Assembly (NCBI GenBank): GCA_026874595.1
Contig: CM049320.1
Span: 28,072,714-28,136,713 of the forward strand
Reading direction: 5' to 3'
DNA length: 64,000 nt
Source of the DNA: Sipunculus nudus
Taxonomy: Eukaryota; Annelida; Sipuncula; Golfingiida; Sipunculidae
Shown one piece after another: positions 36,325-48,141 of the stretch. Positions within the stretch are counted from its first letter, which is position 1. Every line of letters begins with the position of its first letter. Below the pieces are notes generated by a model. The model saw only the letters and a list, made by a program, of their open reading frames with translations, made no database searches and was not told the DNA's origin. The position numbers and the translations under genes were made by a program.

Positions 36325-36330
36325 TTTATT
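36325..36330 (-). terminator. candidate poly(A) signal of the EF-hand gene
   Basis: Minus-strand AATAAA about 540 nt beyond the TAA stop. The stretch 36331-36873 would be the 3' UTR. Confidence 0.35.
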
Positions 36331-36873
36331 CACATCGTTTACATCACTTTGCGCCCTGAATTTTAAATATACATATGTATACCATCTCGTGATACAGCCT
36401 GCATCGTAACGCCACAAAGGATTAAATAACATGCCCATACATAAACTTCTTTTAAGAACTGAAACAGCAGGTAAATTAATTTACTGAATATTATGAATAA
36501 ATAAAATGCCGAGTAATACTGATTGCATGCATAAGGACTGAGGCATGCTTAAATCAAATTAATATTGTGTATCAGTTGCAGAAATGATGTATAATAATGA
36601 AAACCAGCATATTCAAGCGTTATACTAAGTTTATATATGAATTTATGTGGCGTTTACGTTTGGAATGACATAATCCATCAAGTGGCGCCATCTATATGCT
36701 GTACTTGTGCGCTGGTGGTGCCCCATGGTGACGGAAAGATACATCAATATTTCCCGTGCTCTCTTTTTCAGGGCTTTGTGCGTATTTTCCTATCTTTCAC
36801 TTATCAAACTGTTGTGCATCTTCAAGTTTATCTGGTTGTCTGTCTCTAGGTTAAATGCCATTATGGAGAGTTA

Positions 36874-36996
36874 TTAGTTTAAGTTTTCTTGGAGCGGACC
36901 GAAGGCGTATTTTCCGTATGATCCATCCTTGCTTCCCCAAGTAAAATCGGTATAACAGTCCCTGAACCTGTCCAAGGTCAGCTTGTATTTTCCATT
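36874..36996 (-). CDS. EF-hand gene, terminal exon
   Basis: 123 nt, phase 0 start, acceptor CATTTCAG. Encodes NGKYKLTLDRFRDCYTDFTW...YGKYAFGPLQ, stop TAA. Confidence 0.9.
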   Translation of the reverse strand, partial: NGKYKLTLDRFRDCYTDFTWGSKDGSYGKYAFGPLQENLN

Positions 36997-39847
36997 CTGA
37001 AATGAAAAGAGGCAGAGAATACAATATCTTTACCCAATCAATCATATGTCGTGTTTGGGGTCACGTGGTTTAGCAAGAAAATAAATAAAAAGTAGGTCTC
37101 TTAGGGACCGCGCATCAATTTTGCCCCGCATCAAATATTGTTGTAAAAATAAATATATCTAGGAATTTACTTCTTTAGAGACAGCTACTCGGACACATAA
37201 TAATAAAAATTTCGATACAGTTCACATTGTTATGTTGTGCTTCTATCTTTAAAATCATTTCAATTCTGTTGTAAATATTTTGTTATTTGATCATATATGA
37301 TTTTTTATCGATAACCCGTCATAGAAATATCCCAAACCTTTTGTTTTATATTTTCTTCAATTACATTTCTTTCTACACTTAATATTGAACTAAAAAAGTA
37401 TGATTTAATAAAAATTGTCAATTAATTGTTAAACAAGAAAGAAACACGGTGGGGGGGGGGGGCAGTTTTGAGATAATGTAATATAGTTTGATATTTGCCC
37501 ACTGAAAGTTGTTTGTTGTTACTATTTGCTTAAAATCGTGAGCAGTTAAAAAAAACTAAAATTGTCTAAAATATTAAAATACGATATTATTTTCTTCAAT
37601 TATTTTTTGTCTATACTTAGAATTGAATTTTAAATTTTTGATCTAATGAAAGAATCAAGTAACACGGTAGTCGAGACAATTTTGAGATAATGTTATAAGT
37701 TTGCTGTTACTCTTTGCTTAAATTATGGAGTTTTAAAAATATCAAATTTTCATATATATTAAAATAAGTACATATAGCTTTAGAAAGATCACTACAGTAG
37801 GCTTATTATGATATCTTCATGGGTTTAATGTTAATTCTAAATGACTTTTGAACTGTTTTAATATCTAGGGTGTTTGCAACCTGAATATTACAGCCGTACC
37901 TCTGTCATATGTGCGATGTGCTGACGCGCCTCCTCCAAACTGATGGCAGGAGGATCCCACTGACCCCAGAACACTCTGTATTCCTCCGCGTCAATCATTC
38001 CGTCCTCTGGTAATTAAATAAAAAAAAGTTCTAATAAAGGTAAACATTCTCCAATCAAAATCATTTAAACGCATGAATAATGTTATTATACCCTCGAGTG
38101 GCTTAATGTTTATAGATGGGATCGGTAAATACGAGTGAATCGGGAGAGGGTCCAAAGTGGGGGGGGGGGGGGGGGGGGGGGGACTTATGGTAAGGGTTAC
38201 CCATCACGGATAATTGATACATTTTGAATATTTAGGGCGTAATGCTGCAATCAGGAGTAGTTTTAATGTATGCACATGATGCAAATTCCGCCCCTGCGCA
38301 TGGCAGATACTATAACTTACAAATAGATGACCACAAGATGTTTTTATAGATTATTACACGTTAGTTTGTAATTTCTGTAAACCTATACACATGAAACGTT
38401 CAAGTGGAATCAACGAATATTATATAGTTCAAATCAAGCTTCTGGGAATGTTTCGTTTCTTGTATCAGGTTTATATTCGGTTACCTCAGAAACAGCATTT
38501 TTTATGAACAAGGATTTTAGGCAGGTCTTCATTGGCTGAGTTATGATTGTATGAGGTTCAAATGAGGTTCTCCTGATGTTGTTGCGGATATACACGAGAT
38601 TCTCTTGAGGTTTCGGGGGTTGCAAAATACGAGGTTCTATCGACGTTTAGGTGGTGAGTGCGGATATACGAGGTTCTACTGAGGTTGGGGTGGTTGGTAC
38701 GGATTAACGAGGTTTTACTGAGGTAGATGTGGTTGGTACGGATATATGAGGTTTTTCATGAGGCTGGGGTGGTTTACGGATATACAAGGTTCTACTGAGG
38801 TTGGGGTAGATGGTACGGATATACGAGATTCTACTGAGAGTGGGTTGGTTGGTACAGACATACGAGGTTCTACTGAGGTTAGGGTATTATTAGTTGATAA
38901 TAAGAGAAACTCACTTTTCTCGTCAATGAGAGTAAACATTGCATCAGCCATGGTCTTCAAGAACTCGGGAAGGTTTTCAAACGATTTGGCACGTGGTGTT
39001 CTTGTGATTCTGTAAGTAAAATACATTTTTATTAGTTTACACCGATCCCTTCATGTTATATAAATAACAATTATTCCAGCTAATGACATGCAAGCTTATT
39101 ATATGTTTTTTATCTCTAGGGGTCATATTTTCATTGGTTATTAATATAACGGAAGAGAGCACCGCAAGAGCGCATTATACCTGCGTTGTAAGTCTTGTTA
39201 CCTCTAGCCTCATTTAGCATGCGCATTCATTTTTCCGAGTACGGAACTTTGGTAATATACTTTATCGGTTAACTTTCAAACTGAGTTTCATCAAAATTCA
39301 GCAGTTCCTTGTAATATATCTTGGCGACAGGAAGTCTGGTAACCTTTGACCTCAAATTAATATTCATGGAGTTGAAAAAAATCGAATTCAGGCGATATAC
39401 TTAATGATAAATATTCATTGAGCATTTTATGAAAATTTATCAAATTCCTGGTGAGTTTTCTCGGCGACAAAAAGGGTTAACGGACGGAATCACAGACGAG
39501 CGTTATCGTAAGAAGTTATAAAAGGAATATCGTTACACTCTGATTTTCTGACGATAGGAGGCGCTGTGTTTCAACAGGCGGCGAATTAACGAGGCTTTAC
39601 GGTACCTTGGGTAGTATGCCAGCCATTCCTCCAGAGACAGGACGCCATCTTTGTTTTCATCCATGAACTTGAGCATGCGCGACCAGTGAGCTTCGAACTC
39701 TTGTTGGAACGCATATAGTAAGTCGTCGCCTTCTTTCAAGCCGTAACAAACCTTGATTTTCTGAGGAAATTAATTCAATGATTAGGATGGATGTTTGTGA
39801 AAACTGTGTTATTAACATGGGAATCTACCACCAACAAAAACAAGTTC

Positions 39848-39890
<43 letters not shown>

Positions 39891-42800
39891 TCTCGAACTG
39901 TTAACACTTATTCAGTGACAGCAACCCCCCCCCCCCCCACCCCCCAAAAAAATTAAGTTTTCTTTATTTCCATATTGGCTTCCTTATTGGAGTAACTTAA
40001 ATGAATAATTCATAGCATTATGTTCCATTTTATCGCTTGGATACACTTTATTTTCAAGTAAACAAACACTAAACTTATAACTCGATAATAAAATTATTTA
40101 AAAGAAATTGAATAATATCAGCTTCACTCAAAACACACTAATAATATTCATATTCCTGTTACACAGACATCTTCTCTTTATTATTAAGTGATTGTGTTTA
40201 TTTGTTTTCTGTCATAACATGTGACAGATTAATCATTAAACCTGGTCTGTCCCAACCAGAAATTCTTGTTCGTTCAAAACACGTTGAGTTTGTTATATTA
40301 TTCTCCAGCAGGTGGCAGCAACTATGGTCTCAACCAGCACATTGCGCAGAATCGGACGCTCAAGAGAGTAAAAGCTGGTCAGGGATTGTGGGTAAAGAGT
40401 TAAGACATCCTTCCCCCACAATTCACTTGGGCGGCGGTGTAGGTATAAATGTGAGGAAGAAGTCGATGTGCAATATGTTGGATCATAATCGTGGTGGTAT
40501 TTTCATTTCCTACTATTAAATTCGGATTTAGGCGTGGACGTAAAAAAAATCGTTATTCCGCTTTTAAGGCAGCCGATACACGTCCCTTAGTCACCAATCT
40601 CTCCCCGTAGATACATTCCCGCCTGAATGATGTTCTGGGAGTACTTTTTTTTATCCCATCCCAGCGCCCTTTTTGAACCCGGACTGGTCTGTCCTCCCAA
40701 ATATTGCCCCTGTCAGGGGCGCCATTTCATACATACTAAACCCCGGGTGACGGAGATTAAAGTCCGAGTTTGCAAATGTATGAATTTACTGGTTCATCTT
40801 ACATTATGAATGACCATCTTACCTCTATGTACTCGGTATAATCTTCATGCTCAATGGCGCCATCACCATCGATGTCTGTAACCAGCATTTAAATAAAACA
40901 AATGACGCCTGGTACAGTTATATCAGTCACCCAAGCTGGAGGGGGCAAGCAAACAGTTAGAAGCACACGTAGTTGCTGCAAGCCAATGATTGGTAACAGC
41001 TCTATATACTTAGCGTGCCAGAGGCAAAAGCGTGAGTCGTGGTTTGAAAAAAGCATTTCCTTACCTCCCACCTTGTACACATAACCTGACCAAGGATTAT
41101 TGTGTTATCACCGGAGTTCGCTGCCTTTGATTTTATTATTTTGTTAGCAAGATACCTCAAAGCAATTTCAATAGAATTTGGTAGGGGTCGTTGGTGATTT
41201 TTTAAAAAGTAAAGTTTGGGTGTAAGCTGATTTATTATGTTGCATATCCCGTGATGCAATAGAATCTGAGAAAATGATTCGATGCATTCTTAATGTTTCT
41301 TATCATTCTTGGTTGGGGGGGGAATACATGTGCAGTCTTATCCTCAGATCAGAAAAACCTCCTATCAGAGTTCAAATTGTTGTATCCGGTTCTATATTAT
41401 CATTGCTCTTTGGTGAGTTTGGCTGTACATAATCTTATCAGTGAATATCTCCAATACTGCATATTGGTGGAGGGATTTCCCTTCATTATATAATACACAT
41501 TGGTGGAGGGATTCCCCGTCATAATAATGCACATAGTTGGAGGGATTCCCCGTCATTATACCGCGAGTTTGTGGACTGGGAAGCCAAGATTCGCCGGCCA
41601 GTCAGTTCTGATTTCTCAATTAGTATATATCAGCCCGTAAAACCCAAGAAATAGTGCGTTTTGTCCAGGAAATTGTTGTAAAAATCAAGGGCCGAAAATG
41701 AGTGTTTATGAGATTAAATAAAAAGAGTACTAAAGGTGACCCCAAATAAATATACCCATAAACAGAGGATTGTGTTGTAATCCCTGTAGCAAAATACCTG
41801 TCTTACCTCCACATAAAGGTCATAATCTTTATGTTCGATGCATCCATTACCGTTAACATCTGGAATAAGTATGGTGGATATTAAAATGTGATATTATTCA
41901 ACCCGGACTTCTGGATGAAGATCCGAAAGTTGCAGACAGGTCTAGTAAAAGCTTCAGAAAGTAAAAGCTGCTACTTTTGCGGAAATTGCAGAACTATTCA
42001 CTACATCACATTTGAACTTGTTAGAGTCCATGGTTTTATGGGCCCTTTTATTTGCCTTATTTCGGCATCAGATGAAGTGCATGTTCAGGCATGCTGAGAT
42101 GGCAGTATCAAGGATATGAAGATAAACTTGATATTCTACAAACCTCCAAATATTTTTCATAATCTTCATGTTCTACCTCACCATCCCCATCAACGTCTAA
42201 CAGAAATAAAGACAGAAACAAACATGCAGCAGACACAGGGAGGCAAAGCGACAGAAGAAAATACAGAACACCTTGCTTATATAATGTTTGATCGATCAAT
42301 TACTACAGTGTTATGAGTGATTCTCTGGCAGTATTTACCAATTTGTAATGTAGAACATATCCTGGCAGCTACACTTTGCTTTATTTGCATAGCACTTGCT
42401 TTGTCGAGCCGTTCTGGCGTCTATTTCATGAACAATAAAGAAGGTTACTACACCAATCAAATGACCCACCTGCACTTTCTCTACGCGGCAGCCGAAGCAC
42501 ATATATTGCTATTCTAAGATCTTAAGTTTCACATTGCCAGAAAAGGCACCGACCAGTGAAATAAAGGCTAGTAAATATATCCTATTTCTGGTGCATGTGT
42601 TTTTGTTCTAAAATTTGTTTACTATTGTGTATTGTTTACACTTGATACGCTTGATTTCATTGGTTATAATGATTTCGAGCACGATCATATGCATGCAGGA
42701 TTGTTAATTATTCGTGAAATAGATATATATTAGACAGACTAAATAAAGCAAGGTCTCTGTAAGCGTAGCTGCCAGCGCCATGCTTACATAATGATGTATA

Positions 42801-45800
42801 ATGTTATATACATTTTCATCGACGTCATCTGATTGGTCCATTTTCCAGTGCTCTCCTTATACATGGAGTTAAAATTTTGTATTCGGTGCGCTTTTTTCTT
42901 AATTTGTTTATACAATATTGCAAATAGTATCACATTCAAAATAATGCAAGTTCCCTTTCCTGTGAATCTGATTGTGAGGCGTCAATGGTTAATAAATTAC
43001 ATTATTGCATTTCGTAACAACTTAAAGTTTTGGAAAAAGTGATCATGTAATATAATAAGTGTATTAGATACCAAAACAAAATATTTAATTTTCATGCAGA
43101 CAGTTAAGAAAGCAGGATTGAAATATATGCGAAATACATGTAAGCAATAAGAAGAAAGATCAACAAGCAAACGTTAATTAATAACATATAGAATATACAC
43201 ATTAAGACATGGTGAAAGAGAACAACTTTGAAGTAAAATATGGTGTCAAAAGTATCCATGAAAATAATGTAGATAGCTTATATGAATTTAATCAGTATTA
43301 CAGGCATCTAATTCTTAAAAATATACAGTTTATTAAAGCAACATAAATATACAAATCATAAAGTAACTTTCTATACGCATAAGATATATTAACTAAATAC
43401 TTTACATTAACAATTTACATTCCTTATGATATCACAAACATTTATTACAAGATATCTAATATATGCATTAATGGCGCACTTGGAACATTGCACATTATAA
43501 TTTGAATGGAAAACATAATAACTGAACTGAAGTGTGAATATAATTGTATATTTTACAGACTTGGTGTGATTGAATTGCTCTGGTTTCAAATTAAAAAAAA
43601 AAGTCAGAGCTTAAAATCACATTTTTAATGTTACCGTATTATTTGACATTTCCCTATCTTTTTTTTGTAACTAGTACTTACATTTATCAAGGACGGTTAA
43701 CTAAATAGTGTGATGTGTGCATAGGAACACATAATTTTTCATTATTCTAGTTTGATTTTGATACTTTTCCAAAGAGAGAAAAAAATAAACTCTGTAAGTT
43801 TGACGCTTAACTGCTATACAATATCAAGCTGGCTAGCTAGATCTTGCTCTTAAAGTCACTAGACTGACACGGTTGAGGTGATCTGGGATCACCGCCCCGG
43901 TTGTCTCTTTAGACTATTTTGCTGAGCCGATAGACGAGACGCCACAGACAAGCCAAGCCTCCAAAAGCCAGGAGAGGTCGCCACCTACCCGCACCGGGGA
44001 CCAGGAAGGCAGGGAGGAGTCGAAGAGGAGAGAGACACTTACAGCGCCACACCCTCACAAAGTAATATCATCATCAGCAATTTCATCATCAGCAAATATC
44101 CAGCTGGTGAGAGTATCATTTATTATTTATGCTTTAAACAAGAAAAAAATCAGGTTTAAGATATAGGCCTGAATTCTACGGAGGTCATACATTATTCTCC
44201 TAATACATTGCATTATTCACTGCACAATATTCAGTCATATTATGTTTACAAAATTTTAACAGATGCATCATATTGATTTTAGCAAACACCAACAGTCTGA
44301 ATATTACAAACAGAGCAATTTATTCTGACTTTCAGTGTGAGATAAAAGGCACAGTTGCCTAGTTTTTTACACAAACGCAAGGTGGCGCTCCGCTACAGCC
44401 GGTGGTTGGCCTGTGGAAGAGGCTGGCAGTGTCCTGGCGCTAGGGCTCAAGCGAGTCGGTTCATACCTAGGTTCGAGGTTTCTTATCTGATTTCGAAAGT
44501 AACATCGGACCGGCCTGAACCGGGGAGTGTACTCTCCTTCTATGTTACCACTCCATGATTTGACAAAAATATTAAATATTGTATTCAATATACATGTATT
44601 TTTGTATACAGTATAGAAAAATATGGCTTTAAATGATGTTGATTCCACAGTCCCCATCAGTCTGATATGTAGAACTGATTACTTACCATACATGGAGAAT
44701 TTTCTCATAAGTTTCCTCTTCTCATAATCGTTAAGTTTTTCTCCTCTTGCGATCTTAATGTCGGTTGGAATGTCTGACGCCAGAGTCAGGACCCTAGCAC
44801 TCTGTGTAAAGGCACGGACTGGAAGATATACATAAAGGTACGTCTTTTATTTATTCGAAAGTCTCTTTATATAGATAAGGCCAACAATTTTAAAATGGCG
44901 ATGGCCAAGTCTAACAGAAAACCTCCATTTGTAGCTAAAATCTTCCGTTTGTAATTAATCTCTACCACTGAAACCACAATCCACTATCCCCTCTTCCTCT
45001 TCTTCCGATAAAAAAATTCTCTGTTCTGCATCCCAGCAAGCCACTGTGCCATTATATTAATCTGTGATTTTTTTTTATCCAATCCTCTCTCTACATAACC
45101 TAAACCATTATCATCAGTGTGTAAACAACTGTCATTAAGTGAACTTTTGTCAATACTTTCAATAATCAATAATTCTATATGTTAAGGGAACGGGCAAACC
45201 TAAGCCTTCAGGCTGGCACTCAATCCCTTTGATACTCTGCATGATCACCATGTATTTAGTACTATCTTGTATAAAAAAATCTTTCAAACAAACAGATAGA
45301 TAAGGCCCCATAAAAGGTTGTTTTCGCGGCATCGGGTATCAATTTTAACCGCCCACATGAAAATGTTTTTTTTTTTTTTTCATTTTCAGTAGAAATTTAC
45401 CGATTTAGTGCTCAATCCACCTGGATATTTCAACAAAGAACATAAAATAATAAAATTTCGTTTTGTAATGATGCGCTTTTATCTGTTTAGTATGTGAAGA
45501 GTATATAAAACAATTATGTTTTTTATCATGTTGTGTCCTGATCATATGGAATTCGTAGCGTTAATTTATCAAAAGAGTAAAATATCCACGCTGATTTATG
45601 TAAAAAGTGCATGAGAACCCAACTCCTTTTGTTTTTTTTGTTTGTTTTTTTTTTTGTTTTTTTGTTTTGCTTTATTATTGTTTTTTATTGAAACCATGGA
45701 ACTTGATTGACTTAATTTGCTTCTTTATTTAGCTACATGGCTGTCAGTCTCCGGATTTAAATCTGTCTTCACTGAGCATCTCTTTAAGACACACACACAC

Positions 45801-45859
45801 GTATACGATATGTATATGTGTGTGTGTGTTTTAATAATGATTACTCAAAGGATCACTGA

Positions 45860-45912
<53 letters not shown>

Positions 45913-47216
45913 GTACCTAGACCTGTGGAGTACCTTAAAATAAGATCATATTCACAAGCTCCCGCCTGTGTGTAAAGCCTGTGTGTACATGGGGGTACAC
46001 TTAGGGTGCGGGGCCATCTGTCAGAGCGTTCTATATTGATAGTAAGCGGGGGATTTGATATAAATATATATCAGGGGCGGGTCTAGGATCTGGGAGGATG
46101 GGTTTTACTGTTACTGGTAACATCGATGGACTAATGCCCTTAAAGAGGTCCACAACTTCTGCATGTTTTTTTTTTGGGGGGGGGGGGAAGGTTGCTTAAA
46201 ATTATGGTTAAAAACCCTGCAAAAAAATATAATTCATCTAAAAAGAGGTTTAAACCCTCTTATCTCAATCCCACCCTGGCTCCGCCCCTGAAAAGAGCGA
46301 GGGGGCCGTTTCGAAGAAAACCCAGTGGCCGTCCCGATTCAGACCGAGAGGTCAGGCAAAGGGCAAATGCACACCGTGACAGCTAATGCCGATCAAGGTC
46401 ACTGTGGCCGGCGGGTCAAATGGTACACTAGGCAACACGATATATCCGGCCAGCCAATTTTCAAGTGTGCTTGTATGTAAAGGACAGCTACATGCACACA
46501 GCGTGGACCAGCCGAAGGGATTTAAACGGGCCTGAATTAATGTAGGCCCAGTTTTGTTAGCTCTGTATGTATAAACTCAAATGAAGCTTATGAGGACAAA
46601 CAGAGTTACTCTCCACAGTCGCACATTGTCCACTCATAAAGTTTACGTTTCGCCACAGGTCCAGACATACACAAGGCATATGTATAGTGAGTGTGTTCTT
46701 TCTGAAGCGGGAAACCAGCAGTGCCCCAGCGGTCTCTTCATTTACACGATCGACGGTGTACACTCGGTTTTCACGCAGCATTCATGTGAAGTGTTTCAAC
46801 AGGAGGCGTAGAGCCAGTGGCTAGTGAAGGGGGCCAGATTGCTGTTTGGTGCAATATTCACCTTGTGCGTATACATATACATTTATAATATATATATATA
46901 ATTTATATGTATAAAATATATATATTATAAATGTATATGTATACGCGCAAGGTGAATTTGAAATCACAGAAGGTTAAATTCATCCTATATGTTTTATATT
47001 CAAAAATGAAATGGAAAAAAAATAATAAATACTCGTACACAAAAAAAGGTGTGATTTAAAAATATGATACACCAAAATTTAATAATATAAGCCCATCATT
47101 CTCACATTGCAAGGTATTTCTAAAAGAGGATACGATTTTAGAAAAGGTTTCACTTTCATAAAAAAAGTGTCTGTACAGTATCTACATACAAATTCATATT
47201 GGCAAATACCAGTGTA

Positions 47217-47255
<39 letters not shown>

Positions 47256-47976
47256 AAATGCACATATTTTTATCTGTCCAAAGCATTGACAACGTATTAC
47301 GTACGTACTAATAATCAAGATATGTGAGGCGAGTGGACAATTAGAAATAATCAATCAAGGAGAATCATATTCCCATGAAGTATACCAACGGTACAGTCTA
47401 AACGTACGGTACTTTATTTTATTATTAGGGATAACGCAGTGTCAGTATTTATAAATGCCGTAAGGAGCATATATACCGCTAACAAGACGGGAACCTTGTA
47501 TTCATCTAATTCCCACGTTCCAGTGCTGTATAATGTAATTGTTCTTAGCTAAACAACAAAAGCATGTAGCACCTACTTGTATACATGTAGTGGTTCGAGT
47601 CACACAATATTTTCACAACTGATACGTCTCCCATGCCAAGGACAATTATAAATAAATAATCAAATTCTATGAACTTGAATCCCATTTGAGAAATGTTCCC
47701 CAATTTACGATGGCATTATCTCAGGAAATAGCCAAAACATGGATGGTGATTAGATCAATTTTGTCAAGGCTGTTACGCTCATGCACAAACGTTCAGAGTA
47801 TACTACCGAGAAATAATTTTTTACAAGCGTAATAACACTTCAGATTATGCAAATATATGGACAAGCGAATCTCCATTTCCACCAATCACTGAACCGTGTA
47901 TGGAGGTTCATGTAATATATATGTGACGTAAAGGATAAGTCTCTCTCTTTCACTCTCTCTCTCTTTTCATACACCG

Positions 47977-48032
<56 letters not shown>

Positions 48033-48129
48033 CGTTTTGTATACGTTTATACCGACCTTGTGAGGACTGTAACGTGACAGTTGGCAATCTGGGCAACAGC
48101 CTGCACGCTGATCTCCACAGTGACGTCAT
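36874..48129 (-). CDS. sarcoplasmic calcium-binding-like EF-hand protein with alternative EF1 exons
   Basis: Minus-strand exons: 48057-48129, 44687-44818, one of 42144-42196 / 41807-41859 / 40823-40875, 39606-39760, 38915-39009, 37900-38006, 36874-36996. With one EF1 exon the total is 738 nt: 245 residues plus TAA, all phases agreeing. Residues 1-40 are Arg/Ser/Leu-rich without acids before D41 (MTSLWRSACRLLPRLPTVTL), like a mitochondrial presequence. EF1 loop 69-80 (variable), EF2 120-131 (DENKDGVLSLEE), EF3 167-178 (DEKKDGMIDAEE), and a degenerate fourth hand around GKYKLTLDRF. The end GKYAFGPLQENLN resembles the FWGPL-type ends of annelid sarcoplasmic calcium-binding proteins. Likely a Ca2+/Mg2+ buffer. 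A calexcitin-type sensor is the alternative. Confidence 0.9.
37450..37462 (+). repeat. poly-G tract
   Basis: Uninterrupted G run in the last intron of the EF-hand gene. Confidence 0.95.
37900..38006 (-). CDS. EF-hand gene, EF3 second half
   Basis: 107 nt, starts phase 1, ends phase 0, donor GTACGG. Encodes DGMIDAEEYRVFWGQWDPP, then a helix (LEEARQHIAHMTE). Confidence 0.9.
38159..38182 (+). repeat. poly-G tract
   Basis: About 24 consecutive G, the longest of the window, in an EF-hand gene intron. Confidence 0.95.
38580..38890. repeat. ~47-bp minisatellite
   Basis: About seven units of the type 'ggatatacgaggttctactg' + 'aggttggggtggttggta', ending just before the donor side of exon 38915-39009. 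Confidence 0.9.
38915..39009 (-). CDS. EF-hand gene, exon before EF3
   Basis: 95 nt, acceptor TTTACAG, donor GTGAGT. Encodes ITRTPRAKSFENLPEF...AMFTLIDEK, so the EF3 loop is split by the next intron. Confidence 0.9.
39606..39760 (-). CDS. EF-hand gene, EF2 exon
   Basis: 155 nt, phase 0/2, acceptor TTTCCTCAG, donor GTACCG (weak). Encodes KIKVCYGLKEGDDLLYAFQQ and the EF2 loop DENKDGVLSLEE. Confidence 0.9.
39848..39888. repeat. (AAT)n microsatellite
   Basis: About 13 trinucleotide units, intronic. Confidence 0.95.
40823..40875 (-). CDS. alternative EF1 exon c
   Basis: 53 nt, phase 1/0, acceptor GTTACAG, donor GTAAGA. Loop and helix: DIDGDGAIEHEDYTEYIE. Confidence 0.9.
41458..41562. repeat. 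~35-bp minisatellite, three units
   Basis: Three copies of 'cattggtggagggattcccc' plus 'gtcattataatg'-like sequence, in the intron between EF1 exons c and b. Confidence 0.8.
41807..41859 (-). CDS. alternative EF1 exon b
   Basis: 53 nt, phase 1/0, acceptor TTATTCCAG, donor GTAAGA. DVNGNGCIEHKDYDLYVE: Asn replaces Asp at loop positions 3 and 5, and Cys sits at position 7. Confidence 0.9.
42144..42196 (-). CDS. alternative EF1 exon a
   Basis: 53 nt, phase 1/0, acceptor TCTGTTAG, donor GTTTGT (weaker than in b and c). DVDGDGEVEHEDYEKYLE. Confidence 0.9.
44687..44818 (-). CDS. EF-hand gene, exon before EF1
   Basis: 132 nt, phase 1/1, acceptor ATCTTCCAG, donor GTAAGT. Encodes RAFTQSARVLTLASDIPTDI and the EF1 entering helix (DYEKRKLMRKFSMY). 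Confidence 0.9.
45304..45630 (-). mobile_element. diverged MITE copy
   Basis: TAA then GGCCCCATAAAAGGTTGTTTTC... with 'catcgggtatcaattttaacc' and 'tttagtgctcaatccacctgg'. The order matches the minus-orientation copy at 9371. The right end fades into T-rich sequence. It lies in intron 1 of the EF-hand gene. Confidence 0.55.
45862..45910. repeat. (AT)n microsatellite
   Basis: 49 bases of AT; a CA/GT dyad lies just before it (about 45790-45830). Confidence 0.95.
46072..46290. mobile_element. CAGGGGCGG-ended short element
   Basis: Left CAGGGGCGGGTCTAGG and right (reverse complement CAGGGGCGGAGCCAGG) form inverted ends of the hAT-like CAGGGGCGG type. No clear 8-bp duplication. A related CAGGGGCGGACC end stands alone near 52330. 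Confidence 0.5.
46856..46957. repeat. 41-bp near-perfect palindrome
   Basis: Arms 46856-46896 and 46917-46957 are reverse complements with one mismatch (ATTCACCTTGYGCGTATACA...), around a 20-nt AT-rich loop. Possibly a snapback MITE. Confidence 0.9.
47219..47252. repeat. (AT)n microsatellite
   Basis: Intronic AT run. Confidence 0.95.
47941..48030. repeat. compound (CT)n(AC)n(AT)n microsatellite
   Basis: Lies 26 nt from the exon 1 donor of the EF-hand gene, on its intron side. Confidence 0.95.
48057..48129 (-). CDS. EF-hand gene, start exon
   Basis: 73 coding nt ending phase 1, donor GTCGGT. Start ATG at 48129-48127. The exon probably begins at 48141 after the acceptor TTTTATATTGTAG, which implies an upstream non-coding exon. 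Chosen because it is the only ATG exon found with matching phase and a presequence-like reading. Confidence 0.7.
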
Positions 48130-48141
48130 GATGGTTAGCTA

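Noticed and set aside
37075-37420. Segment with 'gcatcaattttgcccc' and 'cagctactcggacac' like the GGCC-ended MITE
   Set aside because: Too diverged, with no recognisable ends; not listed as a copy.
43890-44060. Plus-strand open stretch rich in Ser/Arg/Glu (TSQASKSQERSPPTRTGDQE)
   Set aside because: No start, no matching exons, inside an intron of the opposite-strand gene; probably repeat-derived.
44390-44560. Sequence with CCTAGGTTCGAGGTTTC, suggestive of a tRNA B box
   Set aside because: No matching A box or cloverleaf could be drawn.
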